Source: Rhodospirillales bacterium
GTDB lineage: Bacteria > Pseudomonadota > Alphaproteobacteria > Micavibrionales > Micavibrionaceae
Assembly (NCBI GenBank): GCA_020638365.1
Contig: JACKIQ010000003.1
Coordinates: 62,001-126,000 of the forward strand
Reading direction: 5' to 3'
DNA: 64,000 nucleotides
The position numbers and the translations under genes are program-made. Positions 1 through 7,426 of this stretch are shown here, piece after piece. Each line of letters opens with the position of its first letter. The stretch's first letter is position 1. The notes beneath the pieces are model-generated. The model worked only from the letters and a program-made list of their open reading frames with translations, made no database searches and was not told the DNA's origin.

Positions 1-452
1 GTCTGGCGCGGGCCTATAACACGGTTGTTCCGTCTTCCGGTAAAGTTCTGACCGGGGGCGTGGATGCCAACGCCTTGCAACGTCCGAAGCGGTTCTTCGG
101 TGCGGCGCGGAATATCGAGCAGGGCGGGTCCCTGACGATTATCGCCACGGCGCTGATTGATACCGGGTCGCGGATGGACGAGGTTATCTTTGAAGAATTC
201 AAAGGCACAGGTAACTCTGAAATCGTTCTTGACCGCAAGCTGGCGGACAAGCGCGTCTTCCCGGCGATCGATATCCAGAAATCCGGTACGCGGAAAGAGG
301 AGCTGCTGGTCGACAAGGACATGCTTCAGAAAATGTGGATGCTGCGCCGGATTCTCAACCCGATGGGTACGGTCGATGCGCTGGAATTCCTGCTGGGCAA
401 GATGAAGAACACGAAGAACAATTCCGAGTTCTTCTCAAGCATGAATCAGTAA
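1..452 (+). CDS. rho: Transcription termination factor Rho (3' end only)
   Basis: The open frame enters from the left edge (first full codon at 3) and ends at TAA 450-452. It encodes the last 149 residues of Rho, the hexameric RNA helicase that ends transcription. Visible Rho signatures are LTGGVDANAL followed by RPKRFFGAARNIEQGGSLTI (the conserved segment near the Q/R loops), then GSRMDEVIFEEFKGTGN and the C-terminal AIDIQKSGTRKEELL. The 5' part with the RNA-binding domain and Walker A lies outside the window. In many alphaproteobacteria rho directly precedes mnmE; here about 5.3 kb of accessory genes lie between them. No clear terminator follows the stop. Confidence 0.97.
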   Translation, partial: LARAYNTVVPSSGKVLTGGVDANALQRPKRFFGAARNIEQGGSLTIIATALIDTGSRMDEVIFEEFKGTGNSEIVLDRKLADKRVFPAIDIQKSGTRKEELLVDKDMLQKMWMLRRILNPMGTVDALEFLLGKMKNTKNNSEFFSSMNQ

Positions 453-470
453 TTTCGTATACTTTTTCAG

Positions 471-920
471 TTAGTGGCCGGGTGTCAGCGAGTACAGTTT
501 TTTGCCCGGATAGTCTTTGCTTTGCGTAACTGTCAGCCATTCAGGCATATCGATTACACCCTGATTTGAGGCAGTCACCACAAAATCCGTTCTGTAAACC
601 AGTCCTTCTTCCTCAAGCTTTTTGATATTATATCTCAAATCCAAGCTGTTCATTGCTGCTGGAAAGCCAATAAGGTCTTCGTTTTGGTTTAATTCTGAAC
701 CCGGAAAATGTTTCAGAAGAAGTTCAGTTTCACGTTCTATAAATTTCTTGGTGCGTTCATTTTTTCTATAAATTATTCCATAAAAAGGTGGTGTTAGGAT
801 GGGCATATTAGAACTTGCCTCAGCGTTGGATAAATTATCAGGTTTTTCAGGCTTATTCTCTTGAGCGTAAGCGTTTGAGACAATCACAGCAATCAATGTC
901 ATTAGTAAATATTTTTTCAT
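471..920 (-). CDS. Uncharacterised exported protein
   Basis: 149 residues, no family recognised. It starts with a classical signal peptide: MKKYLL, a hydrophobic run and a likely cleavage at NAYA/QE near residue 20. The mature part begins with a charged, probably disordered stretch of about 20 residues, then a mixed, Glu/Lys-rich domain without cysteines. It lies tail-to-tail with rho (18 bp apart) and head-to-head with the phosphatase gene at 984, so it is probably a single-gene transcript. Its codon use looks more AT-rich than rho's, as is true of several small secreted-protein genes in this window. Function unknown. Confidence 0.7.
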   Translation of the reverse strand: MKKYLLMTLIAVIVSNAYAQENKPEKPDNLSNAEASSNMPILTPPFYGIIYRKNERTKKFIERETELLLKHFPGSELNQNEDLIGFPAAMNSLDLRYNIKKLEEEGLVYRTDFVVTASNQGVIDMPEWLTVTQSKDYPGKKLYSLTPGH

Positions 921-983
921 GGTCTAAGGGGTGCTTTTGAGCTTCTCAAGATTATCAGGGTACCTAATTTTTGGGTTTTTTTC

Positions 984-1505
984 ATGATGAAACCGCAGAT
1001 TTACAGGATTAAGGATATCGGCCCCGGGTTGCTTTCGGTGATGGCCAAGCCCGTTGCCGGGGAATGGCTGGACGAGGATTTCCGGTTCTATAAGGATAGC
1101 GGGATCAGCCTGATCGTCTCGTTGCTTGAGGACATGGAAGCATTCGAGTTGGGTTTGCAAGGCGAAAAGGAGATTGCCGAGCGGCACGGGATTGCGTTTC
1201 TATCTTTTCCCGTCGCGGACCGTGGTTTGCCAGAGTCGTTTTTTGGCTTTAAGGCATTCGTTTCATCGTTGCATCACCAGATCAAGGGCGGCGCTCATGC
1301 CGCGGTGCATTGCCGCGCGGGGATCGGGCGGTCGGGGCTGACGGCTGCGGCGGTTCTTTTGCACGAGGGGTTTACGCCGGAGGACGCTTTTGCCCTGATT
1401 TCCGAAGTGCGCAGATGCCCTGTGCCCGATACAGATGAGCAAAGGCGCTGGCTGATCGAGAACCGGCGGGACTTGTTTGAACGGGAAAAAATTTCCAAGT
1501 TTTGA
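984..1505 (+). CDS. Dual-specificity/tyrosine phosphatase-like protein
   Basis: 173 residues, about the size of a single DSP-type phosphatase domain. The active-site loop HCRAGIGRSG is at residues 109-118 and fits the HCx5R(S/T) signature: Cys110 would form the phosphocysteine and Arg116 bind phosphate. The upstream Asp79, in PVADRGLP, sits where the general-acid Asp loop is expected. No signal peptide or membrane segment, so cytoplasmic. Two adjacent ATGs (984 and 987) could each be the start. It stands alone between a divergent exported-protein gene and the downstream membrane protein. The substrate cannot be inferred; a cyclin-dependent-kinase-inhibitor-3-like bacterial DSP is the closest description I can give. 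Confidence 0.85.
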   Translation: MMKPQIYRIKDIGPGLLSVMAKPVAGEWLDEDFRFYKDSGISLIVSLLEDMEAFELGLQGEKEIAERHGIAFLSFPVADRGLPESFFGFKAFVSSLHHQIKGGAHAAVHCRAGIGRSGLTAAAVLLHEGFTPEDAFALISEVRRCPVPDTDEQRRWLIENRRDLFEREKISKF

Positions 1506-1625
1506 CCCTGATCTCAGTCAATACATCGTCATTCTTTTCAGGTAATCTCGCTTCTGAGCAGCGCATGTTTATGCGCCTGTCTTCGTATAGGTGATAGAGC
1601 GGGATTTTTGTAAGGCGGAGAAGTC

Positions 1626-2141
1626 ATGGCCAAGAGTTTGAGAGACTGGAGTACGCCGCTGATTATCGGCGGTTTTACCCTGATGGGTGTGACGGGCGTT
1701 CTGATGTTTTTTCATCTGCATACGCCTTTAAACAAGGTGCTGCATGAATGGGGCGGGCTGGTTTTCGTTATGATCGCGTTCGCGCATATCGTTTCGCACT
1801 TCCGCTCCTTCCGGCTGCATTTCAGGGATCCGGTGAAGCTGGGGCTTATCGGGCTGTTCGTGGTTGTGCTGTCGCTTTCGTTCCTGAATATCTTCAATCC
1901 CGAACCGGCGGACGGCGGCGGGCCGAGGGCGATTGTCAGCCGTTTGAGCGCTTTGCCCGTGCGGAATCTTTCGCTTGCCGCCGGGAAAAATGAGGCGGAG
2001 ATTACCCGGATATTAAATGATGCCGGGGTGCGGTCTGTGCGGCTTGATCAAAGTCTTGATGAGATGATCCGGGGGCAGCAGGGCGAGAAATTCAGGGTTC
2101 TGGGCGCGATCTTTCAGGAATCCGAAGCGGAAAAAGAATAG
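1626..2141 (+). CDS. DUF4405-like small membrane protein, possible b-type cytochrome
   Basis: 171 residues. The first 90 hold three hydrophobic helices (about 11-30, 42-58 and 72-89), followed by a soluble tail of 80 residues. Histidines at 30, 32, 40, 54 and 58 sit at the helix ends or within helix 2, an arrangement that in DUF4405-type and cytochrome b561-like proteins can bind heme; whether heme is bound here is inference. The start ATG at 1626 follows a good ribosome site (ggcggag). The C-terminal part (VSRLSALPVRNLSLAAGKNE and on) resembles the small soluble domain seen in family members and has no catalytic motif I recognise. Monocistronic by context. Confidence 0.6.
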   Translation: MAKSLRDWSTPLIIGGFTLMGVTGVLMFFHLHTPLNKVLHEWGGLVFVMIAFAHIVSHFRSFRLHFRDPVKLGLIGLFVVVLSLSFLNIFNPEPADGGGPRAIVSRLSALPVRNLSLAAGKNEAEITRILNDAGVRSVRLDQSLDEMIRGQQGEKFRVLGAIFQESEAEKE

Positions 2142-2149
2142 TTTCCGGT

Positions 2150-2651
2150 TTAATCCGCGATTTCCGTTAGCGTCGTGATATCGCCGATATAAGGGGGGAA
2201 GAAAACTTTCTTGAGATAGGGGCCTTGGTAAACCTTGTAGGCGCAGATGCCGTAAGTTTCCCTGGTAAGGTCTTCGGTTTTAGCGTGCGCTCCGGCAATG
2301 ATTTTTTCGATAATCGGCAGGTAATTTTTCTGGAATTCTTCGTAACCCGTTAGTTCGTGTTGAATGTTTTTTTTCTCTTTATCCTGCCAAATCGTAAGCA
2401 TAAAAAAGAAGAGTTCTTTGGAAGTTCCCTTTGATGAAATGAAGTATTCCTCGGATCTATCAATCTGACCGATTACAGGCTCGTAGATTAATTTCTGGTC
2501 GTTGTTTTCCGACAATGTCCGACATTTTTGTTCCAGAGCAGCAGCAGTGACCAAGGATTTGGGTTTAGAGGGCGAATTGATCAGCATATAGGCCAGCAAT
2601 GCTGGCGAGAGCAGCGAGCACGGCGATTAAAAGTTTTGATTTTTTTTTCAT
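2150..2651 (-). pseudogene. Exported protein gene broken by a frameshift after its signal sequence
   Basis: An ATG at 2651-2649 overlaps the stop of the upstream phosphatase-like gene as ATGA, and it begins a clear membrane or signal segment, MKKKSKLLIAVLAALASIAG. That frame ends at a TAA after only 28 codons. The rest of a normal-looking 140-residue protein continues in the next frame, from about LLAYMLINSPSKPK to the stop at 2150; that frame has no ATG with a ribosome site. The simplest reading is a one-base shift between about 2575 and 2610, either a real mutation or an assembly error. The start codon is followed by a run of nine A residues, also a slippage-prone site. The mature part is Lys/Glu-rich and of unknown function. 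Confidence 0.6.
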
Positions 2652-2890
2652 TCCAGAAAACGTGCTCCTAATAAATCTCCGATTTTGCGCTTGAGCAGTA
2701 TTATAAGCTTTTCGTCCATGTAATCATAATCATCAGGGATATCGAGGACGATCAGATCGTTGCTGAGCGTGGTTGGGGCGGTTTTGTTAGTCCCGGCGCC
2801 GATGGCTTCTATGCCTTCAACTTGATTGAAGATCGTTTCGGCGGTGGCGCTGCGGAGCTTATTCGCGGTACAGACAAAGAGGAGGTTCAT
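2648..2890 (-). CDS. Low-molecular-weight phosphatase-like protein with an internal deletion
   Basis: 80 residues. The N-terminus MNLLFVCTANKLRSATAE carries the P-loop Cx5R of the low-molecular-weight phosphotyrosine phosphatase superfamily (Cys7, Arg13). The C-terminus VLDIPDDYDYMDEKLIILLK matches the end of the roughly 105-110-residue bacterial members as I know them. The middle section, which normally carries a WAD-x-IFVMEKxH segment, is absent: LSNDLI runs straight into VLDIP. So about 30 residues appear to be lost in frame. Start and stop both overlap neighbours as ATGA, giving a tightly coupled operon with the genes at 2887-3168 and 2150-2651. It is probably inactive, though the P-loop is intact. 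Confidence 0.7.
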   Translation of the reverse strand: MNLLFVCTANKLRSATAETIFNQVEGIEAIGAGTNKTAPTTLSNDLIVLDIPDDYDYMDEKLIILLKRKIGDLLGARFLE

Positions 2891-3168
2891 TGTTCCCGTT
2901 CTTTGAATTGCGCGTATTCTCTGGCTTTTTTTTCCGCTTTGATTTTGTCGTTCTCGTTCAATTCTTTATAGATAATCTGGCCTACTGAGGGCGTTATATT
3001 CCTTAAGGAAAAGAACTTTTCCCAACTCCTTAAAATACACCGCAAAATTGAGGCAAATACAATTGTTATTTCATTGAAATTACAGGAAAAATCGAAACGA
3101 AAATAATTGTCATAATCCAAAGTTTGTGGTGTCATGGAAGGTGAAGTGACGACAAACTTCTCGGTCAT
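2887..3168 (-). CDS. Uncharacterised 93-residue protein, first gene of a coupled operon
   Basis: No family recognised. The N-terminal half is rich in aromatic and small polar residues (DYDNYFRFDFSCNFNEITI), the middle has a short hydrophobic helix (VFASILRCILRSW), and the C-terminal third is a highly charged helix (KIKAEKKAREYAQFKEREQ). Its TGA overlaps the ATG of the phosphatase-like gene (ATGA at 2887-2890), so the two are translationally coupled. It is divergent from the gene at 3214, with 45 bp between them that must hold both promoters. Unusually short and low in GC for the region; since the next two genes look damaged, this one may also be a remnant. Confidence 0.5.
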   Translation of the reverse strand: MTEKFVVTSPSMTPQTLDYDNYFRFDFSCNFNEITIVFASILRCILRSWEKFFSLRNITPSVGQIIYKELNENDKIKAEKKAREYAQFKEREQ

Positions 3169-3213
3169 AAAAAACGGTCTTTAAAGCCAAGAGAGAAGTT
3201 TTTAGGTGGTGCT

Positions 3214-3750
3214 ATGACACAGCGAATTAAAAAAATTCCCGATCTTGAACGGTATGCGTACAAATCGCGTGTGGCTGTCGCCTATCTGGTCGGCTTCGTT
3301 CTCCTCCTCGCCTTCTCGGCCGGCAACGCCTGGTCTTACGCTTTCCACGGCGCATCCTTGCCGCTTGCAGATCACAGCACGCTGTCCTCCGATCGTGCCC
3401 AGAGTTACTCTCCCCGCGAGAGTTTAAACGTTCCCTCCTCGACGAACGCGGATCATTGCCTTCCCCTGCTCAAATCCATCCAACCCATCTCCTCGGAATC
3501 CGCTCTCGATCGAAACCAGCGCACGGCTGGCAAAATTGCTGCCCTTGGCCTTCTTTTTGGCGTCCGACTTGCCCCCGGACCGCTGGAGAGACCCGGAAAG
3601 GCTCAAGCCGCGACAAATCTTCAGGTCAAGTTTTCCCCGGACGCCTCGACCCATAACCGCGCTGCTCTCTCGGTTGTGGCTTACAGGAAGTGCCGGAAAC
3701 AGGAAGCTCTGAAAGAATTGTCCCGGAATCATTTCCGGTGGAGCCGATAG
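3214..3750 (+). CDS. Uncharacterised single-pass membrane protein
   Basis: 178 residues. A basic N-terminus (TQRIKKIPDLERYAYKSR) is followed by one hydrophobic helix at about 22-42 (VAYLVGFVLLLAFSAGNAWS), then a Ser/Pro-rich polar region of about 130 residues predicted to lie outside the membrane. Near residues 98-120 a motif DRNQRTAGKIAALGLLFGVR forms a second, weaker hydrophobic patch. The start ATG at 3214 has an upstream gagagaag. A strong rho-independent terminator follows the stop, which supports this as a real single-gene transcript. No function can be assigned. Confidence 0.6.
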   Translation: MTQRIKKIPDLERYAYKSRVAVAYLVGFVLLLAFSAGNAWSYAFHGASLPLADHSTLSSDRAQSYSPRESLNVPSSTNADHCLPLLKSIQPISSESALDRNQRTAGKIAALGLLFGVRLAPGPLERPGKAQAATNLQVKFSPDASTHNRAALSVVAYRKCRKQEALKELSRNHFRWSR

Positions 3751-3794
3751 CAGAGAGCCATGTTTTTTGACATGGCCGATGTCCCTCACGTCGC

Positions 3795-3838
3795 CGGTCG
3801 TTCTGATGCCTTGCATGGCTCAGGACGACCGTTTTTTA
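3795..3838 (+). terminator. Rho-independent terminator
   Basis: Stem CGGTCGT-T-CTGA pairs with TCAG-G-ACGACCG (11 Watson-Crick pairs and one G-U), with loop tgccttgcatggc, followed directly by TTTTTT. It ends the transcript of the membrane-protein gene at 3214. A smaller hairpin, CCATGT/ACATGG, lies just upstream at about 3759-3777. Confidence 0.85.
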
Positions 3839-3854
3839 TGGGTCGAGTGTTTTT

Positions 3855-5657
3855 TTATTTCACAATTTTCGCAATGACGGATTTATACCAGAGCGGTGTG
3901 TTGGCGCCGGTATGACGGGATGTTTCGATTATTCCCAGGAAGAGCGCAGCGACGACGACAAAAGCTAGCAAGCCTTTCGAACCGAGTTTCGGGGTCATCT
4001 TCCTGGCGTTTTCGGGCTTAATGATACCGGTCATGGCCTTGCGGACGGCCCCGGCCGCAAATTTCTGCATGAAGAGGACGGTTAAGTAGATGCCGACGCC
4101 CAGACATGCAAAGTCTGCGAGGCCGGTCAGCGCAGGGTTCTTAGCTTTCTGCTCGACAAGAGCATGGAGCGGGCCAAGGAAGTAGAGCGCGAAAAGTCCG
4201 GCTGCGGCTGCTGAGCCGGCAAGCATTCCGTAAACGCGCGGTTTGTTCGTTATTTTCTTGATGGCCTTGTCTGCCTTGAGAACCAGATCATTGATCGTTT
4301 CATCCTTAATCCCGATCGAATTGCGTTCCTTGATTACCGCGATAGCTTTGACCAGCGGAAGACGCGCGGCGCACAGGATTACATCGCGCAAGGTTCTGTA
4401 TTCGGCGGCCATGCGGAGATTTTCCGCTATATCCCCGCGCCCGTCGAGCGCATCATCCAGTTTGCGAATCCCATTCCTGATGATTTCTTCGAGGAAGGGC
4501 GAAGAGTGGACGACTTCGCCTTTATAACCGAACATGAAGGCGTAATAGGATTCTCCCCCGATGTCGTATTCGACATGGCCATGCGGAAGCAAGACCTCAT
4601 AGTTGATCTCGACCATGAACGTTTTTGATTCGAGCTGGTCCTTGCGTTTTTGCTCTTCTGTCTTTTTTTCTTCCCGCTCCTTGAGACTTTCTGGATCGTC
4701 CGGAAGGTGGACGATGGTTATTTTCGCGTGGCCATCTATTTTGGCTCCATATTCCTCAATGAGGGCAACAATTTTATCCGGCAACTCTTCCTTCGGATAG
4801 GTGAAATCCGCCCGGGCCTCTATTTCAACAATTTCAATGTTGCTGCTCCAGCCATGGCCCTTGCAAACCGGGCATTGCGTGAATCCTTTGGTGCGGCAGA
4901 TGGGGCAATTGACCCGTCCTGTCTGGCTGCAGAGAACGCAACCCATGCGCCCTCTTCCATGGCATGTCGGACACTGGACTTTTCCGCCTTGCGGCCCCTG
5001 AATCATTTGAGCTCCGCGGCATTGCGAGCAGGCACATGTTCCCGTTCCGCTACACCGTCCGCAGGCGTCCACCCCTTTACCGCCGCATCGCTGGCATTTC
5101 GTTTTTCCTGTAGCCCGGCAGGATTCACATCCTTCGAACCAGACGAAATCCTTTTTCCAGAAGGGAAGCTGGATGACCAGATTTTGCTGGGCGAAGCATT
5201 TATCTTCGCGCGAGATTGCGGCATCCGTAATCTGCCTTATCAGGTCGGGGTCGCTTTCCATTTTTGCATATTCTTTTGCGAGGGCGACTTTCAAACCCTG
5301 TTGATTTTCTACGGCGGTCGGTCCCCGTATCCGGCCCGGCATTTTTTTATGGCTTTGCTTCGTGGTGATTTTCAGGGTGGTCGTCGCCGGGAACTGAATA
5401 ATTTCCCCTTCGAAATTGGCGAGCTTGACTTTTTCAATGTCAAATTTATTTCCCTTGATAATGTTTATGACCCGTTCAAGGGCCTTTTCCTTGTAAGCCG
5501 GATCAATATCCAGTTTGTGAATCTGCGTATGGATCGAGGGTTCGATATGGTCCGGGACAGGCGGGAGTTCGGGAGCGCCTTCTTCCGTAGCTGGTGATTG
5601 CGTTTCTGAAGAAGCTTCGATTTTTGGCTTTTCTGGTTTTTTAGGGATGTCGTTCAC
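3855..5657 (-). CDS. Membrane protein with DnaJ-type cysteine-rich zinc domain (eight CxxC)
   Basis: 600 residues from a GTG start at 5657. Residues 1-45 are Pro/Glu-rich and disordered. At about 177-268 there are eight evenly spaced CxxC pairs (177/180, 188/191, 199/202, 210/213, 229/232, 240/243, 251/254, 262/265), many in the DnaJ form CxxCxGxG; DnaJ itself has four. A charged region with KEREEKKTEEQKRKDQ at about 335-350 follows. The last 130 residues hold three hydrophobic helices (near 477-500, 512-535 and 563-582). There is no J domain, so this is not a DnaJ co-chaperone in the strict sense; a membrane-tethered zinc-binding protein is the most that can be said. Single gene, divergent from DUF6489. 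Confidence 0.7.
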   Translation of the reverse strand: MNDIPKKPEKPKIEASSETQSPATEEGAPELPPVPDHIEPSIHTQIHKLDIDPAYKEKALERVINIIKGNKFDIEKVKLANFEGEIIQFPATTTLKITTKQSHKKMPGRIRGPTAVENQQGLKVALAKEYAKMESDPDLIRQITDAAISREDKCFAQQNLVIQLPFWKKDFVWFEGCESCRATGKTKCQRCGGKGVDACGRCSGTGTCACSQCRGAQMIQGPQGGKVQCPTCHGRGRMGCVLCSQTGRVNCPICRTKGFTQCPVCKGHGWSSNIEIVEIEARADFTYPKEELPDKIVALIEEYGAKIDGHAKITIVHLPDDPESLKEREEKKTEEQKRKDQLESKTFMVEINYEVLLPHGHVEYDIGGESYYAFMFGYKGEVVHSSPFLEEIIRNGIRKLDDALDGRGDIAENLRMAAEYRTLRDVILCAARLPLVKAIAVIKERNSIGIKDETINDLVLKADKAIKKITNKPRVYGMLAGSAAAAGLFALYFLGPLHALVEQKAKNPALTGLADFACLGVGIYLTVLFMQKFAAGAVRKAMTGIIKPENARKMTPKLGSKGLLAFVVVAALFLGIIETSRHTGANTPLWYKSVIAKIVK

Positions 5658-5752
5658 GTCTACCTATTCATTCTTGTATGAATCTGCCTTAACGTCCGAG
5701 GACAATGTTCATATAATGACTGACAGACTAATCGAAGGCAGAAAGGGATACA

Positions 5753-6046
5753 ATGAAATTCAAATTTGATGTCGAGTGCACGCCCGAAGAGGCGCGTCTT
5801 TTTCTGGGGCTTCCCGATGTGGCGCCTTTGCAGGACAGGATGATGCAGGAGATGGAAGAGAAAATGCGGGATAATATCCGTTCCCTCAGCCCGGAGGAAA
5901 TTGTCAAAACCTGGATGCCGCTGACGATTCAAAGCATGGGTGAGTTCCAGAAGATGTTCTGGTCGCAGATGGAAGCGGCGACCGGAGGCATGGGATACAA
6001 GGCAGGGGCTAAGGACGAGGCTGGAACCGGGCCAAAGAAAAAATGA
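5753..6046 (+). CDS. DUF6489 family protein
   Basis: 97 residues. The N-terminus MKFKFDVECTPEEARLFLGL and the following DVAPLQD match a small alphaproteobacterial family of unknown function (DUF6489) known from the neighbourhood of mnmE. No signal peptide; mostly helical, with several methionines in QDRMMQEMEEKMRDN. Its stop overlaps the mnmE start as ATGA (6043-6046), so it is translationally coupled to mnmE and heads the operon DUF6489-mnmE. The conserved linkage suggests a role linked to tRNA modification or to the chromosome-partition locus, but that is inference only. Confidence 0.8.
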   Translation: MKFKFDVECTPEEARLFLGLPDVAPLQDRMMQEMEEKMRDNIRSLSPEEIVKTWMPLTIQSMGEFQKMFWSQMEAATGGMGYKAGAKDEAGTGPKKK

Positions 6047-7377
6047 ACGAGACAATTTTTGCGCTTGCCAGTGGCGGCGGGAGGGCCGGTGTCGCAGTCG
6101 TGCGGGTTTCCGGGCCTCAGGCTTTCGCGGGCCTTGAGCGTATCAGCGGAGCCGAGCGGCCTGCATTCCGACATGCCGTCCTGAGAACTCTCAAAAAGCC
6201 GGTTTCACGTGAAACCATAGATCAGGCGCTGGTTATCGCCTTTTCCGGGCCGGGGAGTTATACCGGCGAGGATGTGGTGGAGTATCATGTTCATGGAAGC
6301 CTTGCCGTTGTGAATGAATTGCTCATGGTTCTCAGCGAACAGAACGGGTACCGGATGGCTGCGCCGGGAGAGTTTACCCGGCGGGCGTTTGAAAACGGCA
6401 AGATGGATCTGACAGAAGCGGAAGCGGTGGCCGACCTGATCAACGCCGAGACGCAAATGCAGAAAATTCAGGCTCTAGCGCAGATGGAGGGAGCGCTTTC
6501 GCGGCTTTACGAAGGATGGCGGGAGGATTTAAGCCGGATTCTGGCTTATGTCGAAGCGGAGATCGAGTTTCCCGACGAGGATTTACCGGGCGGGATTCTG
6601 GAGGCCGTGGGGCCGGAGATTCTGGGTTTGATCGCGGCGCTGGAAGCGCATCTGAACGACAAAAGGCGCGGAGAGAGGTTGCGGGAGGGACTTTCTGTAG
6701 CTGTGGTCGGGGCGCCGAACGCCGGAAAGTCCAGCCTTGTCAACGCGTTGGCGCAGAGGGATGTGGTAATAGTTTCCGAGCTGGCCGGGACGACGCGGGA
6801 CATTATCGAGGTGCATCTGGATATCGGAGGGTATCCGGTCATTTTAAGCGATACGGCGGGTTTAAGGCCGGAGCAGCTTTCGGGCGAGGGGCAGGCAGGA
6901 ATTGAAGCCGAGGGGATCAGGCGGGCGTTGGCGAAAGCGCGGGAGGCTGATCTGCGGGTTCTGGTTTATGACGGGTCGCAGGAAGCAGCGGATCCGCACA
7001 CACAGGCTTTGGCGGATGAAAACAGCCTGAGCGTGGTCAATAAGTGCGATTTGGGCGGAGGGCCAGCGCTTCCGCAGCCGTCAATTTTGATTTCCGTGAA
7101 GACCGGCGAGGGGCTAGAAGTGTTTTTGCAGGCTCTGGAAACTAAAATCGCGGGGTTGATCGGACGGAACGAGGCCCCTGCCCTGACACGGCAGCGCCAC
7201 CGCGAGGCTCTCACGGCTTGCGCTGCGGCTTTGCGACGAAGCCTTGAGGCGCGGATGCCGGAGCTTCTGGCGGAAGATCTGCGGCTGGCGATCCGCGATC
7301 TCGGGCGGATTACGGGGCGGGTGGATGTCGAGGATTTGCTCGATATCATTTTCAAGGATTTCTGTATCGGGAAGTAG
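6043..7377 (+). CDS. mnmE: tRNA uridine-5-carboxymethylaminomethyl(34) synthesis GTPase MnmE
   Basis: 444 residues, the usual length. With MnmG it installs the 5-(carboxymethyl)aminomethyl group on wobble U34 of certain tRNAs. Visible features: the N-terminal tetrahydrofolate-binding domain (TIFALASGGGRAGVAVVRVSGP), the G1 loop GAPNAGKS at 223-230, the AGTTRD switch with DTAGLR, the G4 motif NKCD, and the C-terminal CIGK motif ending in the catalytic-loop Cys441. The start overlaps the DUF6489 stop. The coding sequence contains a perfect parS palindrome at 6202-6215, read as Val-Ser-Arg-Glu-Thr. Confidence 0.98.
   Translation: MNETIFALASGGGRAGVAVVRVSGPQAFAGLERISGAERPAFRHAVLRTLKKPVSRETIDQALVIAFSGPGSYTGEDVVEYHVHGSLAVVNELLMVLSEQNGYRMAAPGEFTRRAFENGKMDLTEAEAVADLINAETQMQKIQALAQMEGALSRLYEGWREDLSRILAYVEAEIEFPDEDLPGGILEAVGPEILGLIAALEAHLNDKRRGERLREGLSVAVVGAPNAGKSSLVNALAQRDVVIVSELAGTTRDIIEVHLDIGGYPVILSDTAGLRPEQLSGEGQAGIEAEGIRRALAKAREADLRVLVYDGSQEAADPHTQALADENSLSVVNKCDLGGGPALPQPSILISVKTGEGLEVFLQALETKIAGLIGRNEAPALTRQRHREALTACAAALRRSLEARMPELLAEDLRLAIRDLGRITGRVDVEDLLDIIFKDFCIGK
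6202..6215. promoter_or_regulatory. parS centromere site 1 (inside mnmE)
   Basis: GTTTCACGTGAAAC, a perfect 14-base palindrome identical to the core of the ParB-binding parS consensus. It lies 3.9 kb upstream of parA. Being inside a conserved gene, it is read as codons for Val-Ser-Arg-Glu-Thr. Confidence 0.92.
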
Positions 7378-7426
7378 ATAAAGCTTTTGTAGCGTTTTTT
7401 TGTGAAAAACGCTATAAAACGCCGCT

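Noticed and set aside
4650..5597. 315-codon plus-strand frame inside the zinc-domain gene
   Set aside because: Shadow of the CxxC-rich minus-strand gene, with typical shadow composition and no ribosome site.
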